Positions 44,246 through 57,939 of a stretch of 64,000 bases of DNA are shown here, piece by piece (position 1 is the stretch's first letter; each line of letters begins with the position of its first letter). The notes beneath the pieces are model-generated. The model was given only the letters and a program-made list of their open reading frames with translations, had not been told where the DNA came from and did no database searches. The position numbers and the translations under genes are program-made. Source of the DNA: Gordonia bronchialis DSM 43247 (GTDB lineage: Bacteria; Actinomycetota; Actinomycetes; Mycobacteriales; Mycobacteriaceae). The DNA lies in NCBI RefSeq assembly GCF_000024785.1, contig NC_013441.1, positions 4,650,001-4,714,000 of the forward strand. Direction: 5' to 3'.

Positions 44246-45327
44246 CGTCCTCCTACTTCTGCCGCGATACCCGCGGCGGCATCTGCGCCGGCGTCGTCGA
44301 GAAGCCTCACCACGGCGTCGGCGGTCACCGGCGCCAGGACGATCCCGTTGCGGCCGTGGCCGGTGGCGATCACCGTCCGGTCGTCGACGCGGCTGATGAT
44401 CGGCAAAGCGTCCGGCGTGCAGGGCCGCAGCCCGGCGCCCGCCTCGACGAGCTCATAGGTCCGCAGCCCCGGCATCACCTCGATGGCGTCGGCCAGCAGG
44501 TCGGCGACGCCACCCACCTCCGGGACCGTTCCGTTCCCCGACTGCGGTTCGTATTGTGTTGCGCCAACCACGATTCCGTCGGCACGGGGCACCAGATAGA
44601 CGTTGCGGCCGCCGACCACGGCGCGCACCACGTGCCGTGGCGGCGGCACCGACCACCGGGTCCGATGCAACCGCAGCACCTCTCCCTTGGCCCCGTACAG
44701 ATCGGCGGCCGGCCACAGCGCGTTGGTACCCAGCCCGGCTGCGAGAACCACCTGATCGTCGGGTAGTTCGGCGCGGGTCGCGACGCGGGTGTCGAGGTAC
44801 TCGACCCCGAGTTCACCACCGGCACGGCGCAATTGCGTCAACAGGCGCCGATTGTCCAGTGCCCATTCACCTTCGGCGCGATAGCCGCCCACCAACCGGG
44901 TTCCGAGCATGGGTTCCATGGCCCGGATGTCGCGGGCCGACACATGATTCAGCGTCGCACCGGCCGACGGCTGCTGCGCCCAGACGAAGCGCGCGAGGTG
45001 ATCGAGGCGTTCGGCGTCGGCGGCGGTGGAGGCCACGAACAGCGAGTCGGTCGCGGTGACGATCGACGGATCGCCGAGGCGGTCGACGAGGGCCGGCCAG
45101 CGTTTGACCGAGTCCACGGACAACGCCAGCAGCCGGTCCTCCCCGGGGTGTCCCTCGCCGAGGGACCCCAGCATGCCACCGGCCACCTGTGAGGCACGCT
45201 CGGCCGGCCCGGCGTCGAAGACGCGTACGCGCCAGCCGGCGTCGGCCGCGGCCAACGCGCACGTCAGTCCGATGACGCCACCGCCGATGACCGCCAGCGT
45301 GCCCCGCCCCGACCCTGCGGACACCAT
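44242..45327 (-). CDS. thiO: Glycine oxidase ThiO
   Basis: 361 aa FAD enzyme of the DAO family. It makes dehydroglycine for thiazole synthesis. The FAD motif is 'LAVIGGGVIGLTCALAAADA', with 'QVAGGMLGSLGEGHPGE', 'EGEWALDNRRLLTQLRRAGG', 'YLVPRADGIVVGATQYEP' and the C-terminal 'GLRPCTPDALPIIS' and 'IATGHGRNGIVLAPV'. The ATG at 45327 (or GTG 45330) has GGAAGG upstream, within the 3' part of the TPP riboswitch. That suits control of translation by sequestering this site. Confidence 0.94.
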
Positions 45328-45341
45328 CACGTCACATCACC

Positions 45342-45432
45342 TTCCTTCGCCGGCATTACCCGGATCAGGTCAGACGGTCTGCGGCTTCGCCGCACTCTCA
45401 GCCCGGTCGGGCTCCCGTGTACTCCCCCGAGC
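45342..45432 (-). promoter_or_regulatory. TPP riboswitch (THI element)
   Basis: On the minus strand the leader carries CGGGGGAGT, the conserved GGGCTGAGAGTGCGG loop, CCGTCTGACCTGATCCGG and GGGTAATGCCGGCGAAGG. These are the diagnostic CUGAGA and ACCUGAUCC-GGAUAAUGCC-like boxes of the thiamine pyrophosphate aptamer. It ends at the ribosome site of thiO, so TPP binding would shut off thiO-thiS-thiG, probably at translation. Confidence 0.95.
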
Positions 45433-45476
45433 CTACGCGGCCCGGTATCCGCCTCGGGTCGCGGTAGCGTGGCGCG

Positions 45477-46142
45477 GTGACCACTGCGCGACGATGCCTG
45501 GATTCGGCGGCCCTCTACCTGTGCACCGACGCCCGGCGCGAGCGCGGCGACCTCGTCGACTTCGTCGCGGCGGCGCTAGCCGGCGGTGTGGACATCGTGC
45601 AGCTTCGGGACAAGGGATCGGCCGGTGAGCAGCGCTTCGGTGTTCTCGAGGCCCGCGAAGAACTCGAGATCCTCGCCCGGCTGCGTGCGGTGACATCCGC
45701 GCAGAATGCGCTGCTCTCGGTCAACGACCGCGCCGACATCGCCCGCCTCGCCGGCGCCGACGTCCTGCACGTGGGGCAGGGCGATCTTCCGCCGTCGGTG
45801 GCGCGCCGCATCGTCGGACCCGAGATGGTCATCGGTCAGTCCACGCACGACGCGGATCAGGCGGCCGCCGCCATCGCCGACGACGACGTCGACTACTTCT
45901 GCGTCGGACCCTGCTGGACGACGCCCACCAAACCCGGACGCCAAGCCGCCGGCCTGGATCTGGTGCGGTCCGTCGCGGCATCGCGGCCGAGCAAACCGTG
46001 GTTCGCGATCGGCGGCATCGACGCCGTCCGACTACCCGAGGTGACCGACGCCGGTGCGGAGCGGATCGTCGTGGTGCGTGCCATCACCGCTGCCGACGAT
46101 CCGACGGCGGCGGCGCGGGAACTGCGGTCGGCTGCCAGTTGA
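45477..46142 (+). CDS. thiE: Thiamine-phosphate synthase ThiE
   Basis: 221 aa from a GTG start. It condenses HMP-PP with thiazole phosphate. Motifs are '[20 protein letters not shown]', '[20 protein letters not shown]', '[20 protein letters not shown]', '[15 protein letters not shown]', '[14 protein letters not shown]' and '[16 protein letters not shown]'. It is divergent from thiO, with the TPP riboswitch on the other side. No riboswitch of its own is visible in the 44 bp between. Confidence 0.95.
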   Translation: MTTARRCLDSAALYLCTDARRERGDLVDFVAAALAGGVDIVQLRDKGSAGEQRFGVLEAREELEILARLRAVTSAQNALLSVNDRADIARLAGADVLHVGQGDLPPSVARRIVGPEMVIGQSTHDADQAAAAIADDDVDYFCVGPCWTTPTKPGRQAAGLDLVRSVAASRPSKPWFAIGGIDAVRLPEVTDAGAERIVVVRAITAADDPTAAARELRSAAS

Positions 46143-46152
46143 GACAACCCGG

Positions 46153-46182
46153 TTGCCGCACGCGGAACCCGAGGTCTAATCT
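46153..46182 (+). promoter_or_regulatory. Sigma-A-like promoter for a leaderless uORF
   Basis: TTGCCG (46153-46158), an 18-base spacer and TAATCT (46177-46182) form a good -35/-10 pair. A transcript starting 7-8 bases later would begin at about the A of the ATG at 46190, i.e. a leaderless mRNA whose first codon starts the 15-codon uORF. Confidence 0.55.
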
Positions 46183-46189
46183 CGACAGC

Positions 46190-46237
46190 ATGCTGTACGT
46201 CAAGAACGCGCTCGTAACCCGCCGCAGCGGGGTCTGA
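46190..46237 (+). CDS. 15-codon leader peptide (uORF)
   Basis: ATG at the likely transcript start encodes MLYVKNALVTRRSGV, then TGA. Five of fifteen residues are Leu or Val, and two adjacent Arg precede the end. The last codons form the 5' arm of a strong hairpin and the stop is in its loop, the usual geometry of an attenuation leader peptide. The next gene is a stand-alone LeuA regulatory domain. The uORF is inferred from position and structure; no homologue is known to me. Confidence 0.5.
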   Translation: MLYVKNALVTRRSGV

Positions 46238-46262
46238 ATCTGACCGACCCCCCGCTGCGGGG
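46217..46262 (+). terminator. Attenuator-like alternative hairpins
   Basis: CCGCAGCGGGGTC (46222-46234) pairs with GA-CCCC-GCTGCGG (46246-46260) with two extra C. A competing small hairpin, CCCCG-CTG-CGGGG, lies at 46250-46262, and the 5' arm can also fold with the ACCCGC at 46216-46221. These folds are mutually exclusive, and which one forms would depend on where the ribosome sits on the uORF. No T-run follows. Confidence 0.45.
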
Positions 46263-46424
46263 TCGTCGCGTTCTCGTCGGTCATCTCGACTTCGACCGAA
46301 ATCAGTACACGAGATGCACACTCTTCATTTCTCTCCGCAATTCTGTTCGTGTGACGAGCACGTTCCGTCCGCCCGACGGTTCGGCTCGGCGCTTCCCCGA
46401 GGTATGCGTGAGGAGGCCTTGGCC

Positions 46425-46814
46425 ATGACCGCCACCGGAATGACCGCACGAGAACTCGCCGACCACTTCGCCCCGTCGGGCACCATCAAACTCGGTTCCT
46501 GGTCGGTGACATCCACCCGCCACGACCTCGTCGAATGCCGGGCAACCTTCGCCTTCGACGATCGGATCACGTCACTGTCTGCGGTGGCCGCCGGCCCGGT
46601 CGGTGCGATGACGTCGATGCTGCACGAGATCGGGGCACCGATCTCCATCGTCCGGTCCCATCAGCGCGTCCACGACGGCCAGATCACCGCGTACATGCTG
46701 TGCGAACGGGACGAGCGTCAGGTGTGGGCGCTGGGCGAGGGCGCCACCTGCGACGAGGCGAACGTCAACGCGCTGATCGCCGGAGCCAACCGGCTCATGC
46801 TCGCGTCGGCCTGA
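46425..46814 (+). CDS. Stand-alone LeuA regulatory-domain-like protein
   Basis: The ATG at 46425 has an AGGAGG site 8 bases upstream and gives 129 aa; the open frame reaches back to 46314. After a short helix ('TARELADHFAPSG') the sequence follows the LeuA C-terminal dimerisation domain: 'VECRATFAFDDRITSLSAVA', 'GPVGAMTSMLHEIG', 'DGQITAYMLCERDERQVWAL' and 'CDEANVNALIAGANRLM'. In isopropylmalate synthase this domain binds leucine. A free copy could sense a branched-chain amino acid or modulate a synthase. It lies between thiE and mutT3, which adjoin in M. tuberculosis. Confidence 0.75.
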   Translation: MTATGMTARELADHFAPSGTIKLGSWSVTSTRHDLVECRATFAFDDRITSLSAVAAGPVGAMTSMLHEIGAPISIVRSHQRVHDGQITAYMLCERDERQVWALGEGATCDEANVNALIAGANRLMLASA

Positions 46815-46850
46815 CACCGGGTCGGGGAAACAACTCCGTCCGGGCCGAAC

Positions 46851-47333
46851 TCAGCGCTGCAGGTCGAACGCGGCCATCCGTTCACGCAACCCCGGCCAGG
46901 CGAGCGCGAAACCAGGGTGCAGAGGCAGCTCGTCGACGAGGCACTGGTTGACCCAGCGCAGCTCGGCGGACTCCCCGTTGGCGATGGTGCGGACCGGCTC
47001 CTCGACGTCGGCGATGACGGTGGTGTAGGTCCAGCCGCTGGGCGTCTCGTGGGTGACGAGCGCGGCGACCACCGTGAGCTGATCGCCGCGGATGCCGGCT
47101 TCCTCACCGGCTTCACGGACCGCGGTGTCGATGGCACTCTCGTGCGAATCGCGTGCGCCGCCGGGCAAACCCCAGGTTCCGCCCTGATGCGACCACACCG
47201 CGCGGTGCTGCAACAGGATTCCCGTCGATCCGCCGTCGAGGGGTGCCCGCAGCAGCAGTCCGGCCGCGCCGTTGACACCCCAATATCGTGAGCCGTCCCT
47301 GTCGATGACCCAGCCGTCGCCGTCCCCGCGCAC
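46851..47333 (-). CDS. mutT3: NUDIX hydrolase, MutT3-like
   Basis: GTG 47333 with GAGGAGG upstream gives 160 aa. The NUDIX box is visible around residues 57-79 ('GGARDSHESAIDTAVREAGE' continuing EAGI), with the expected Gly, Glu and REXXEE residues. 'WVIDRDGSRYWGVNGAAGLL' at the start is typical of this MutT3 type. Such enzymes remove oxidised or unwanted nucleoside triphosphates. Its place between thiE and the glnX-glnH-pknG cluster equals that of Rv0413 (mutT3). Confidence 0.87.
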   Translation of the reverse strand: MRGDGDGWVIDRDGSRYWGVNGAAGLLLRAPLDGGSTGILLQHRAVWSHQGGTWGLPGGARDSHESAIDTAVREAGEEAGIRGDQLTVVAALVTHETPSGWTYTTVIADVEEPVRTIANGESAELRWVNQCLVDELPLHPGFALAWPGLRERMAAFDLQR

Positions 47334-47682
47334 CCTGCCTCCTCGAGCCCGTCTGCTCGTCGCCACCTGCCGTGACCCAGACCGGGCACCTCCACCGTAT
47401 GTGAGCCGGACTACGGCCGCCAGGTGACGAAATACCCACACCCGTCGATTCGACGCCCCGCGCAAGCGGTTGTTCACTTGCAAGTCGACGCCGCGTCGTA
47501 TCCGGTCGGGTCCACCCCCGATGGCCTAGGCTTGACCACACGGCCTGAAACGAGCACGGGCTCCCGAGCGACAAGCAGTAGGTGACGGCTTTCGATCACA
47601 GAATGTCCACGGCGGCGAATGCCGGCGGCGGTGAACCAGCGATGAGGCGGAGAACGATCCAGCACTGAGAAGGGATCCTGAG
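47334..47682. promoter_or_regulatory. 349-bp divergent promoter region between mutT3 and glnX
   Basis: No convincing gene is present. It holds a 10-bp palindrome ACTTGCAAGT (47476-47485). Promoters for mutT3 (left) and for the glnX-glnH-pknG operon (right) must lie here, but I cannot point to clear -35/-10 pairs. Confidence 0.4.
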
Positions 47683-49127
47683 GTGACCGGCGACGCGTCC
47701 CCGATGCGGACCGTACTCACCCGCGCCGGGCGGACGATACGGCCCGGGCAGTCCTCACCGCCGATGCGCCAGGTCCTCGCAGATCGTCGGGAACTCATGG
47801 CCTCGGCTCGGGAGCGGGCGCAATCACCATTCGCGACGCTCCGGCACTACGCGGTGACCAGCCCGGGCAAGCTCGTCATCATCATGCTCGTGATCGGCGC
47901 GGCCTGTGTGACCACGGGTCTCTACGCGTCGTCGGTGCTGGAGAAGCGGACCCAGACGCTGCAGCAGATGATCGACCGCGCCGAACCGCTGGCCGAGGCG
48001 GCGCAGGTGTTGTACTCGTCGCTGTCCATCGCCGACGCGTCGGCCAATGCCGCGTTCATCTCCGGTGGTCTGGAAACCCCGGCGCTTCGGAGTCGGTACG
48101 CGAATGCGCTGGCCACCGCGTCGTCGTCGCTGATCCTGGCGGCCGGCACGTCCGGGCAACCGGGCCCCGACGGCACACCCGACCAGTCCGAGCAGGCGGT
48201 GGCCGACGACCTGCGGACCCTGGCGACCACGATCCCGGTGTACAGCGGGCTGATCGAGACGGCGCGGACCAACAACCGGCTCGGCAAACCGGTGGGGTCG
48301 GCCTATCTGGGGCAGGCGTCGTCGATGATGCAGGATCAGATCCTGCCGGCCGCCCAACGCCTCTACGAACGCCGTTCGCTGGCCATTGCCGATCCGCAGC
48401 AGAGTCTCACCCGACCTCCGTGGGGGGTGTACGCGGCACTGCTCGCGGTCCTCGTCGCCCTGATCCTGACGTCGCGTTATCTGGCTCGTCGCACCCGGCG
48501 GCGTTTCAACATCGGCGTGGCCGCCGCGATCTTCGCGATCGCGGGCGGCACGCTGTGGCTGCTGGCCTCCGGCCTGATGTCGGTGGCCGCGACCACCGAC
48601 GCGCGCACCGGCGGCGCCGACCCGTTGCGTGTTCTGACCGCCGCACGCATCCTCACCCAGCAGGCCCGATCGGCAGAGACGCTCGCCCTGGTCCGACGCG
48701 GTGATCAGGGTGGGCTGGAGCGGTCCTTCGCCGACTCCACCGCGCAGATCAGCGCCATGGTCACCAAGCTGCGGGAGAACAAGGACACCTCGCGATCGGT
48801 CAGTTCCGAGCAGCTCGACGCGGTGTCCTCGTCGCTGGAGCAGTGGGAGGTCACCGACGCCCAGGTCCGCGGCTACATCCAGTCCGGCGACTTCGGACGG
48901 GCGCGCGTACTGACCGTCGGCGACACCGACGGGAGTTCGGGACGCAGCTACGAACAGGTCGACGCCGCGCTGACCAACGCGATCACCTCGGCGCGCGATT
49001 CCTTCCGCGACGACATCAACACCGCCCAGCGGGTTCTGGGGTTCACCGGCACCGGCATCCTGATGCTGACCCTCTTTGCCGCCGTCGCGGTCGTCATCGG
49101 ACTGATCCCCCGCATCCGGGAGTACCG

Positions 49128-49131
<4 letters not shown>
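47683..49131 (+). CDS. glnX: GlnX membrane protein of the PknG signalling pathway
   Basis: 482 aa from GTG 47683. Four membrane helices appear: 'GKLVIIMLVIGAACVTTGLYA', less its last residues, near 62; 'VYAALLAVLVALILTSRYLA' near 248; 'GVAAAIFAIAGGTLWLLASG' near 280; and 'FTGTGILMLTLFAAVAVVIG' near 455. Two large extracytoplasmic helical loops of about 160-170 residues lie between them. In mycobacteria and corynebacteria GlnX passes the GlnH signal (Asp/Glu level) to PknG. It overlaps glnH by ATGA, a strict operon as in Rv0412c-Rv0410c. Confidence 0.92.
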
Positions 49132-52857
<3,726 letters not shown>

Positions 52858-52869
52858 ACGCGTGCCAAC

Positions 52870-52890
52870 TTACTGGTTGAGCAACCCCGC
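52870..52890. repeat. Short GGTTGAG repeat fragment
   Basis: CTGGTTGAGCAACCCC lies in the 37-bp gap between the convergent pknG and ackA. It holds the GGTTGAG head of the interspersed repeat and can form a small GGTTG/CAACC hairpin that might end both transcripts. Confidence 0.4.
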
Positions 52891-52894
52891 AGAG

Positions 52895-54091
52895 TCACAC
52901 CACCGCTGCGGCCTGCCGCGCGATCGCGAGTTCCTCGTTGGTCGGGACCACCAGCACGTCGACGTCGGAGTCGTCGGTGGAGATGCGACGTGATTCCCTG
53001 CTGCGCAAAGCATTTCGTTCGGCGTCGACGATGATGCCGTAGTTCTCGAGGTTACTGAGCGCGTCGGCGCGAACGGGTGCGGAGTTCTCCCCGACGCCGG
53101 CGGTGAAGCAGATCGCGTCGACGTGGCCGAGGGTGATCAGGTAGGCACCGACGTAGCGTCGAAGACGGTGGATGTAGACGTCGTAGGCACGGCGGGCCGC
53201 CTCGTCGCCCTGCTCGATTCTGGCGGAGATGGCGCGAAAGTCGTTCTCGCCACACAGACCTCGTAGGCCGGACTGCTTGTTGAGCAAGGTGTCGATCTGG
53301 TCGACGGACAGCTTGGCGACGCGATGCAGGTGCAGCACCAGACCGGGATCGATGTCGCCGCTGCGGGTGCCCATCACGAGCCCCTCGAGGGGAGTCATAC
53401 CCATGGACGTGTCGACGGGACGACCGCCCTCGATCGCCGACGCCGACGCCCCGTTGCCGAGGTGGAGGACGATCTGGTTCACCTCCTCGACGTCGCGGCC
53501 GAGGAACTCGGCGGCGCGTCGGGACACGTACTCGTGGCTGGTGCCGTGAAATCCGTAGCGGCGGATGGCATGTAGGTCGGCGACTCCGCGGTCGATGGCG
53601 TACGTCGCGGCGGCGTCGGGCAGGCCGTGGAAGAAGGCGGTGTCGAAGACGGCGACCGAGGGCACTTCCGGAAGAAAGGTGCGGGCCGCGGTGATACCGA
53701 CCAGGTTCGCCGGATTGTGCAGCGGCGCTAGGGTGGAGATCCGGCTGATCTCGGAGATCACTTCGGGTGTGATGATCGTCGGCTCATAGAAGGTCCGGCC
53801 ACCGTGCACCACCCGGTGTCCCACCGCGGCCAGCCCGGCGGTGGCGAGATCGGTTCCGTTGTCGGCGAAGCAACGTAGCGCACGTTCGATCGCGGCGTGA
53901 TGATCGGCGATCTGCAGCGACTCGCTGATCACCTCGTCACCCTGCCCGTGGGTGATGGAGGATAGTTCCTCACCGATGCGCTCGACGATGCCGTCGGCGC
54001 GCACATCCCCGGTATCGGGATGCACCAGTTGGTATTTGAGCGACGACGAGCCGGCGTTGAGGACGAGCACAGCGCCTTCGGTTCCGCTCAT
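52895..54091 (-). CDS. ackA: Acetate kinase
   Basis: 398 aa. It interconverts acetyl phosphate + ADP with acetate + ATP. Signatures are '[15 protein letters not shown]' at the start, '[16 protein letters not shown]', '[20 protein letters not shown]', '[20 protein letters not shown]', '[20 protein letters not shown]' and '[18 protein letters not shown]'. It overlaps pta by four bases as second gene of the pta-ackA operon, as at Rv0408-Rv0409. Together they convert acetyl-CoA to acetate with ATP gain, or run in reverse. Confidence 0.97.
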   Translation of the reverse strand: MSGTEGAVLVLNAGSSSLKYQLVHPDTGDVRADGIVERIGEELSSITHGQGDEVISESLQIADHHAAIERALRCFADNGTDLATAGLAAVGHRVVHGGRTFYEPTIITPEVISEISRISTLAPLHNPANLVGITAARTFLPEVPSVAVFDTAFFHGLPDAAATYAIDRGVADLHAIRRYGFHGTSHEYVSRRAAEFLGRDVEEVNQIVLHLGNGASASAIEGGRPVDTSMGMTPLEGLVMGTRSGDIDPGLVLHLHRVAKLSVDQIDTLLNKQSGLRGLCGENDFRAISARIEQGDEAARRAYDVYIHRLRRYVGAYLITLGHVDAICFTAGVGENSAPVRADALSNLENYGIIVDAERNALRSRESRRISTDDSDVDVLVVPTNEELAIARQAAAVV

Positions 54092-56208
54092 CGTGCGTCA
54101 CCGGTGTTCTGCTGTGCCTGGATGGCGGTGATGGCGACCGTGTTGACGATGTCGGAGACCAGGGCGCCCCGCGACAGGTCGTTGATGGGTTTGTTGAGTC
54201 CCTGCAACACCGGGCCGATCGCGACGGCACCCGCGCTGCGCTGCACCGCCTTGTAGGTGTTGTTGCCGGTGTTGAGGTCGGGGAAGATGAGCACGGTTGC
54301 CCGCCCGGCCACCTCCGAATCCGGCATCTTGGTGGCGGCCACACTCGGGTCCACCGCCGCGTCGTACTGGATCGGACCCTCCACAAGCACTTCGGGTGCC
54401 CGCTGACGGACCAGATCCGTTGCGACACGGACCTTGTCGACGTCTGCGCCGGAGCCGGACTGGCCGGTGGAGTACGAGAGCATCGCCACCCGCGGATCGA
54501 TGTCGAACTGTCCGGCGGTCTGCGCGGAGCTGATCGCGATGTCGGCGAGTTGTTCGGCGGTCGGATCGGGAACGATCGCGCAATCCCCATAGGCGAGAAC
54601 ACGATCGGCCAGACACATGAAGAACACGCTGGACACGGTGGACACCCCCGGGCGCGTCTTGATGATCTCGAAGGCGGGGCGGATGGTGTGCGCGGTGGTG
54701 TGGGCGGCGCCCGAGACCATCCCGTCGGCGCGCCCGGTGTGCACCATCATCGTGCCGAAGTAGGAGACGTCACGCATCAATTCCTGCGCACGGTCGAACT
54801 CCATCCCCTTGTGTTTGCGCAACTCCGTGTAGAGCGAAGCGAATTCGTCGAGGTACTCCGACGACGCGGGATCGATGATGTGCACCCCGTCGAGATCGAC
54901 GTCGAGTTCGCTTGCGCGGGCGCGCACGGCGTCGTTGTCGCCGAGCAGGGTGAGTTCGGCGACGTTGCGGCGGACCAGCCGCCCCGCGGCCCGCAGGACG
55001 CGATCCTCGTCGCCCTCGGGAAGAACGATGTGCTTGCGTGCCGACCTGGCGCGAGCGATGAGTCCGTACTCGAACATCTGCGGTGTGACGACCGTCGGCG
55101 TCCCGACATTCAGTTTCTGCAGCACCTTTTCGGGGTCCACATGCTCTTCCACCAGGTTCAGCACGGCCTCGATCTTGCGTGCCGACCCCTTGGCGAGTCG
55201 TCCTCGCGTGTGCGCCGCCGTACGCGCTGTCTCATACGTGCCCTGCTCGCAGGCGATGATCGGCAGCGTGGGTTTGAGTCCGCGGACCAGTGCCTCGATC
55301 ATCGGATGGGGCCGCAGCCCACCGTTGAGGATGATTCCGGAGAGGCGCGGAAACCCTTGTGCCGTATTGGCATTGACGAGAGCCAGCAGGACGTCGGACC
55401 GATCTGCCGGGGTGATGACGACGGTCCCCTCGGTGAGGCGCTCGAGGATGTGCTCGACGGTCATCCCGCCCACCATCACCTTGAGTGCCTCGCGGTCGAG
55501 CAGTTCCTCGTCGCCGCTGTACATCTGGGCACCGAGTTCATCGCGCAGTTCGGCCATCGTCGGCGCGAACAGGACCGGCTCCTCGGGCAGGCACAGCGTC
55601 GGCATGCCGGTCTTCTCGAGTTCCTTCTCGATGACCACCAGTTGGTCGGGGTCACACCGGTTCGCGACGAGCGCGATCGTCGTCGCATGTGACGCCGCGA
55701 TCTCAGCCATCAGCAGCTCGGCCAGACCGTGCACTTCCTGCGGTGTTCGTCCGGCGGCCTTGAGCGCCAAGATGATCGGGGCCGAGAGGTTGGCGGCGAT
55801 GCGGGCGTTGAAGCTCAACTCCGACGGGTTGCCGACGTCGGTGTAGTCGGATCCGATCACCAGCACGCGGTCGCAGCGGGCCTCGACCGCGTGGAAGCGG
55901 GCGACGATCTCGCCGATCGCGCCCTCGGGGTCCTCGTGTACCTGGTCGTAGGTCACGCCGATGCAGTCGTCGTAGTCGATGTCCACCGAGTCGTGCTCGA
56001 TGAGGAGGTCGAGGATGTAGTCACGCTCGCCGGCCGCCGCCCGCGAGATGGGCCGGAAGACACCGACCCGTCCGCCCGTGGCGGTGAGCAGGGCGAGCAG
56101 GCCCAGCGCGACCGTCGACTTTCCGGTGTCCCCTTCGGCGGAGGCGATGTAGATGCTGTGCAAGGTCGGGGTGTCGTTGGCGGTGTCGGCGTCGGTGTCG
56201 CTGGCCAT
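54088..56208 (-). CDS. pta: Phosphate acetyltransferase (long form)
   Basis: 706 aa. The N-terminal P-loop/cobyrinic-synthase-like domain starts '[20 protein letters not shown]'. A DRTGG middle domain follows ('[20 protein letters not shown]'). The C-terminal catalytic PTA domain has '[20 protein letters not shown]', '[20 protein letters not shown]', '[20 protein letters not shown]' and '[18 protein letters not shown]'. It transfers acetyl from acetyl-CoA to phosphate. The ATG at 56208 follows directly after the operon promoter region. The four-base overlap with ackA supports co-translation. Confidence 0.97.
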   Translation of the reverse strand: MASDTDADTANDTPTLHSIYIASAEGDTGKSTVALGLLALLTATGGRVGVFRPISRAAAGERDYILDLLIEHDSVDIDYDDCIGVTYDQVHEDPEGAIGEIVARFHAVEARCDRVLVIGSDYTDVGNPSELSFNARIAANLSAPIILALKAAGRTPQEVHGLAELLMAEIAASHATTIALVANRCDPDQLVVIEKELEKTGMPTLCLPEEPVLFAPTMAELRDELGAQMYSGDEELLDREALKVMVGGMTVEHILERLTEGTVVITPADRSDVLLALVNANTAQGFPRLSGIILNGGLRPHPMIEALVRGLKPTLPIIACEQGTYETARTAAHTRGRLAKGSARKIEAVLNLVEEHVDPEKVLQKLNVGTPTVVTPQMFEYGLIARARSARKHIVLPEGDEDRVLRAAGRLVRRNVAELTLLGDNDAVRARASELDVDLDGVHIIDPASSEYLDEFASLYTELRKHKGMEFDRAQELMRDVSYFGTMMVHTGRADGMVSGAAHTTAHTIRPAFEIIKTRPGVSTVSSVFFMCLADRVLAYGDCAIVPDPTAEQLADIAISSAQTAGQFDIDPRVAMLSYSTGQSGSGADVDKVRVATDLVRQRAPEVLVEGPIQYDAAVDPSVAATKMPDSEVAGRATVLIFPDLNTGNNTYKAVQRSAGAVAIGPVLQGLNKPINDLSRGALVSDIVNTVAITAIQAQQNTGDAR

Positions 56209-56310
56209 GGTTCTAGAGCCTAGCGCCGCGCCTCGGGAATAGGCGACCGGTCAACGGATCGGGCTGCACAGTGAACGTGTTCGCCAGCACGATCAACGCG
56301 GGGTGGGGGG

Positions 56311-57933
56311 TCAGATGAGGATGCCCGGGTTGCAGATGCCGTCGGGGTCGACGGCACGCTTGACGGCGTTGATGATCTCGACGCCGACCGCGCCGATCTC
56401 GTCGTGGTAGGCGTCACGGTGATCGCGACCGACGGCGTGGTGGTGCGTGATGCTCGCCCCGGCGGCCCGGATTGCCGAGTTCGCGGCCGATTTCGCGGCC
56501 GCCCAATCGGCCAGCGGGTCGTCGCCGAAGGGGGCTGCGACGGTGAAGTACAGCGACGCGCCGGAGTGATAAACGTGACTGATGTGGCACATGACCAGCG
56601 GCGGGGTCCCCGACGCGGTGAGCGTGTCGGTGAGCGCCGCGGTCACCGTCGTCCGCAGTTCGGCGAGTCCCGACCAGAAGGTCACCGTCTCCAGCGTCTC
56701 CACCAGCACCCCGGCGTCGAGCAACGGGTCGCGCAGGTAGGGGCCGCGGAACCGGCCGGTACGCCACGCCTCGCCCGGTTCGGGTCCCAACGGGGTCGCA
56801 CCACAGTCGGTGAGGACGGCGGCCGCGGCGTCATGACGCCATCGCACGTCGGCGTCGTTTCCCTCGAATCCGGTGATCGCGAGGCAGCCGGAGGCGTCGC
56901 CGCCGAGCTTGCCCGGGTCGGCGAGGTTGAGCGCGGTTTCGGTCTCGTCGGACAGGCGCAGCACCGTCGGCAGCGGGCCGTCCTGGGCCAGTCGGCGCAG
57001 GGCGTGGGCGCCGGCGTCGAAGGACTCGAAGCGCCAGCCGGTGAACAGGCGCGCCGTCGGCACCGGGTGGACGCGGACGCGAACGGCGGTGATCACCCCG
57101 AGCGTCCCCTCCGACCCCAGGACCAGTTGCCGAAGGTCCGGTCCGGCTGCCGATTTCGGTGCGGTACCCAGCGTCAGGGTGCCGCGTGGGGTGGCCAGTG
57201 TGAGGCCCTCGACCATCTCGTCGAATCGGCCGTATCCCGCCGACGACTGGCCGGCCGACCGGGTGGCGGCATACCCGCCGATACCCGCGCCGGCATAGGA
57301 CTGCGGGAAGTGTCCAAGGGTGAAACCGCGTGCGGCCAAAGCAGATTCGGCTTCGGTGGCACGCATGCCGGCTTCCAGCGTGGCCGTTCTGGACACCTCG
57401 TCGAGCTCGATGAGGCGATTCATCCGTCGCAGATCGAGGCACAGGACCCCGGCGAATCCGCGGCGATCGGGAGCGAGTCCGCCGACCACCGAGGTGCCGC
57501 CGGTGAAGGGCACCAACGCAATTCGGTGTTCGGCGCACAGCGCCAGCACCGCGGCCACCTCGTCGTGCGAGCCGGGGAAGACGACGGCGTCGGGCGCGTC
57601 GGTGACGTCACCGGCCCTCAGCCGCAACAGGTCCGGCGTGGAAAACCCGCGGGTGTGCTGCACACGTTCGGCGGCCGCGACGGTCAGATTCTCCGCACCG
57701 ACGACGTTCTCGATCACCGCGCGCACGGCGGCGGGGATCGTGGACGGCGAGACCTCGACGCCGGTGGGGTCGACGCCGGGGTCGGGTTCGTCGCGGGTGG
57801 CGAGCAGCCGCGCCGCGTCGGGGAGGTGTCCGGGATCGTTCGGATCACCCCAGCGGGGACGGCGCATGGCGACCGTGGGCAGTGCGGTTTCCCGGGATCC
57901 GGCAGTGTCGGCGGTTCCGGACGTCGGACTCAT
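56311..57933 (-). CDS. FAD-binding oxidase, AGPS/D-lactate-dehydrogenase-like
   Basis: 540 aa of the VAO/PCMH flavoprotein superfamily. The FAD domain shows 'PDAVVFPGSHDEVAAVLALC', 'RIALVPFTGGTSVVGGLAPD', 'GHFPQSYAGAGIGGYAATRS' and 'LVLGSEGTLGVITAVRVRVH'. The C-terminal domain has the His cluster 'ITHHHAVGRDH' and ends 'VDPDGICNPGIL'. It is closest in plan to actinobacterial alkyl-dihydroxyacetonephosphate-synthase-like proteins (AgpS), but a 2-hydroxyacid oxidase cannot be excluded. It follows a TetR gene by 6 bp and is probably controlled by it. Confidence 0.85.
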   Translation of the reverse strand: MSPTSGTADTAGSRETALPTVAMRRPRWGDPNDPGHLPDAARLLATRDEPDPGVDPTGVEVSPSTIPAAVRAVIENVVGAENLTVAAAERVQHTRGFSTPDLLRLRAGDVTDAPDAVVFPGSHDEVAAVLALCAEHRIALVPFTGGTSVVGGLAPDRRGFAGVLCLDLRRMNRLIELDEVSRTATLEAGMRATEAESALAARGFTLGHFPQSYAGAGIGGYAATRSAGQSSAGYGRFDEMVEGLTLATPRGTLTLGTAPKSAAGPDLRQLVLGSEGTLGVITAVRVRVHPVPTARLFTGWRFESFDAGAHALRRLAQDGPLPTVLRLSDETETALNLADPGKLGGDASGCLAITGFEGNDADVRWRHDAAAAVLTDCGATPLGPEPGEAWRTGRFRGPYLRDPLLDAGVLVETLETVTFWSGLAELRTTVTAALTDTLTASGTPPLVMCHISHVYHSGASLYFTVAAPFGDDPLADWAAAKSAANSAIRAAGASITHHHAVGRDHRDAYHDEIGAVGVEIINAVKRAVDPDGICNPGILI

Positions 57934-57939
57934 CGCGAC

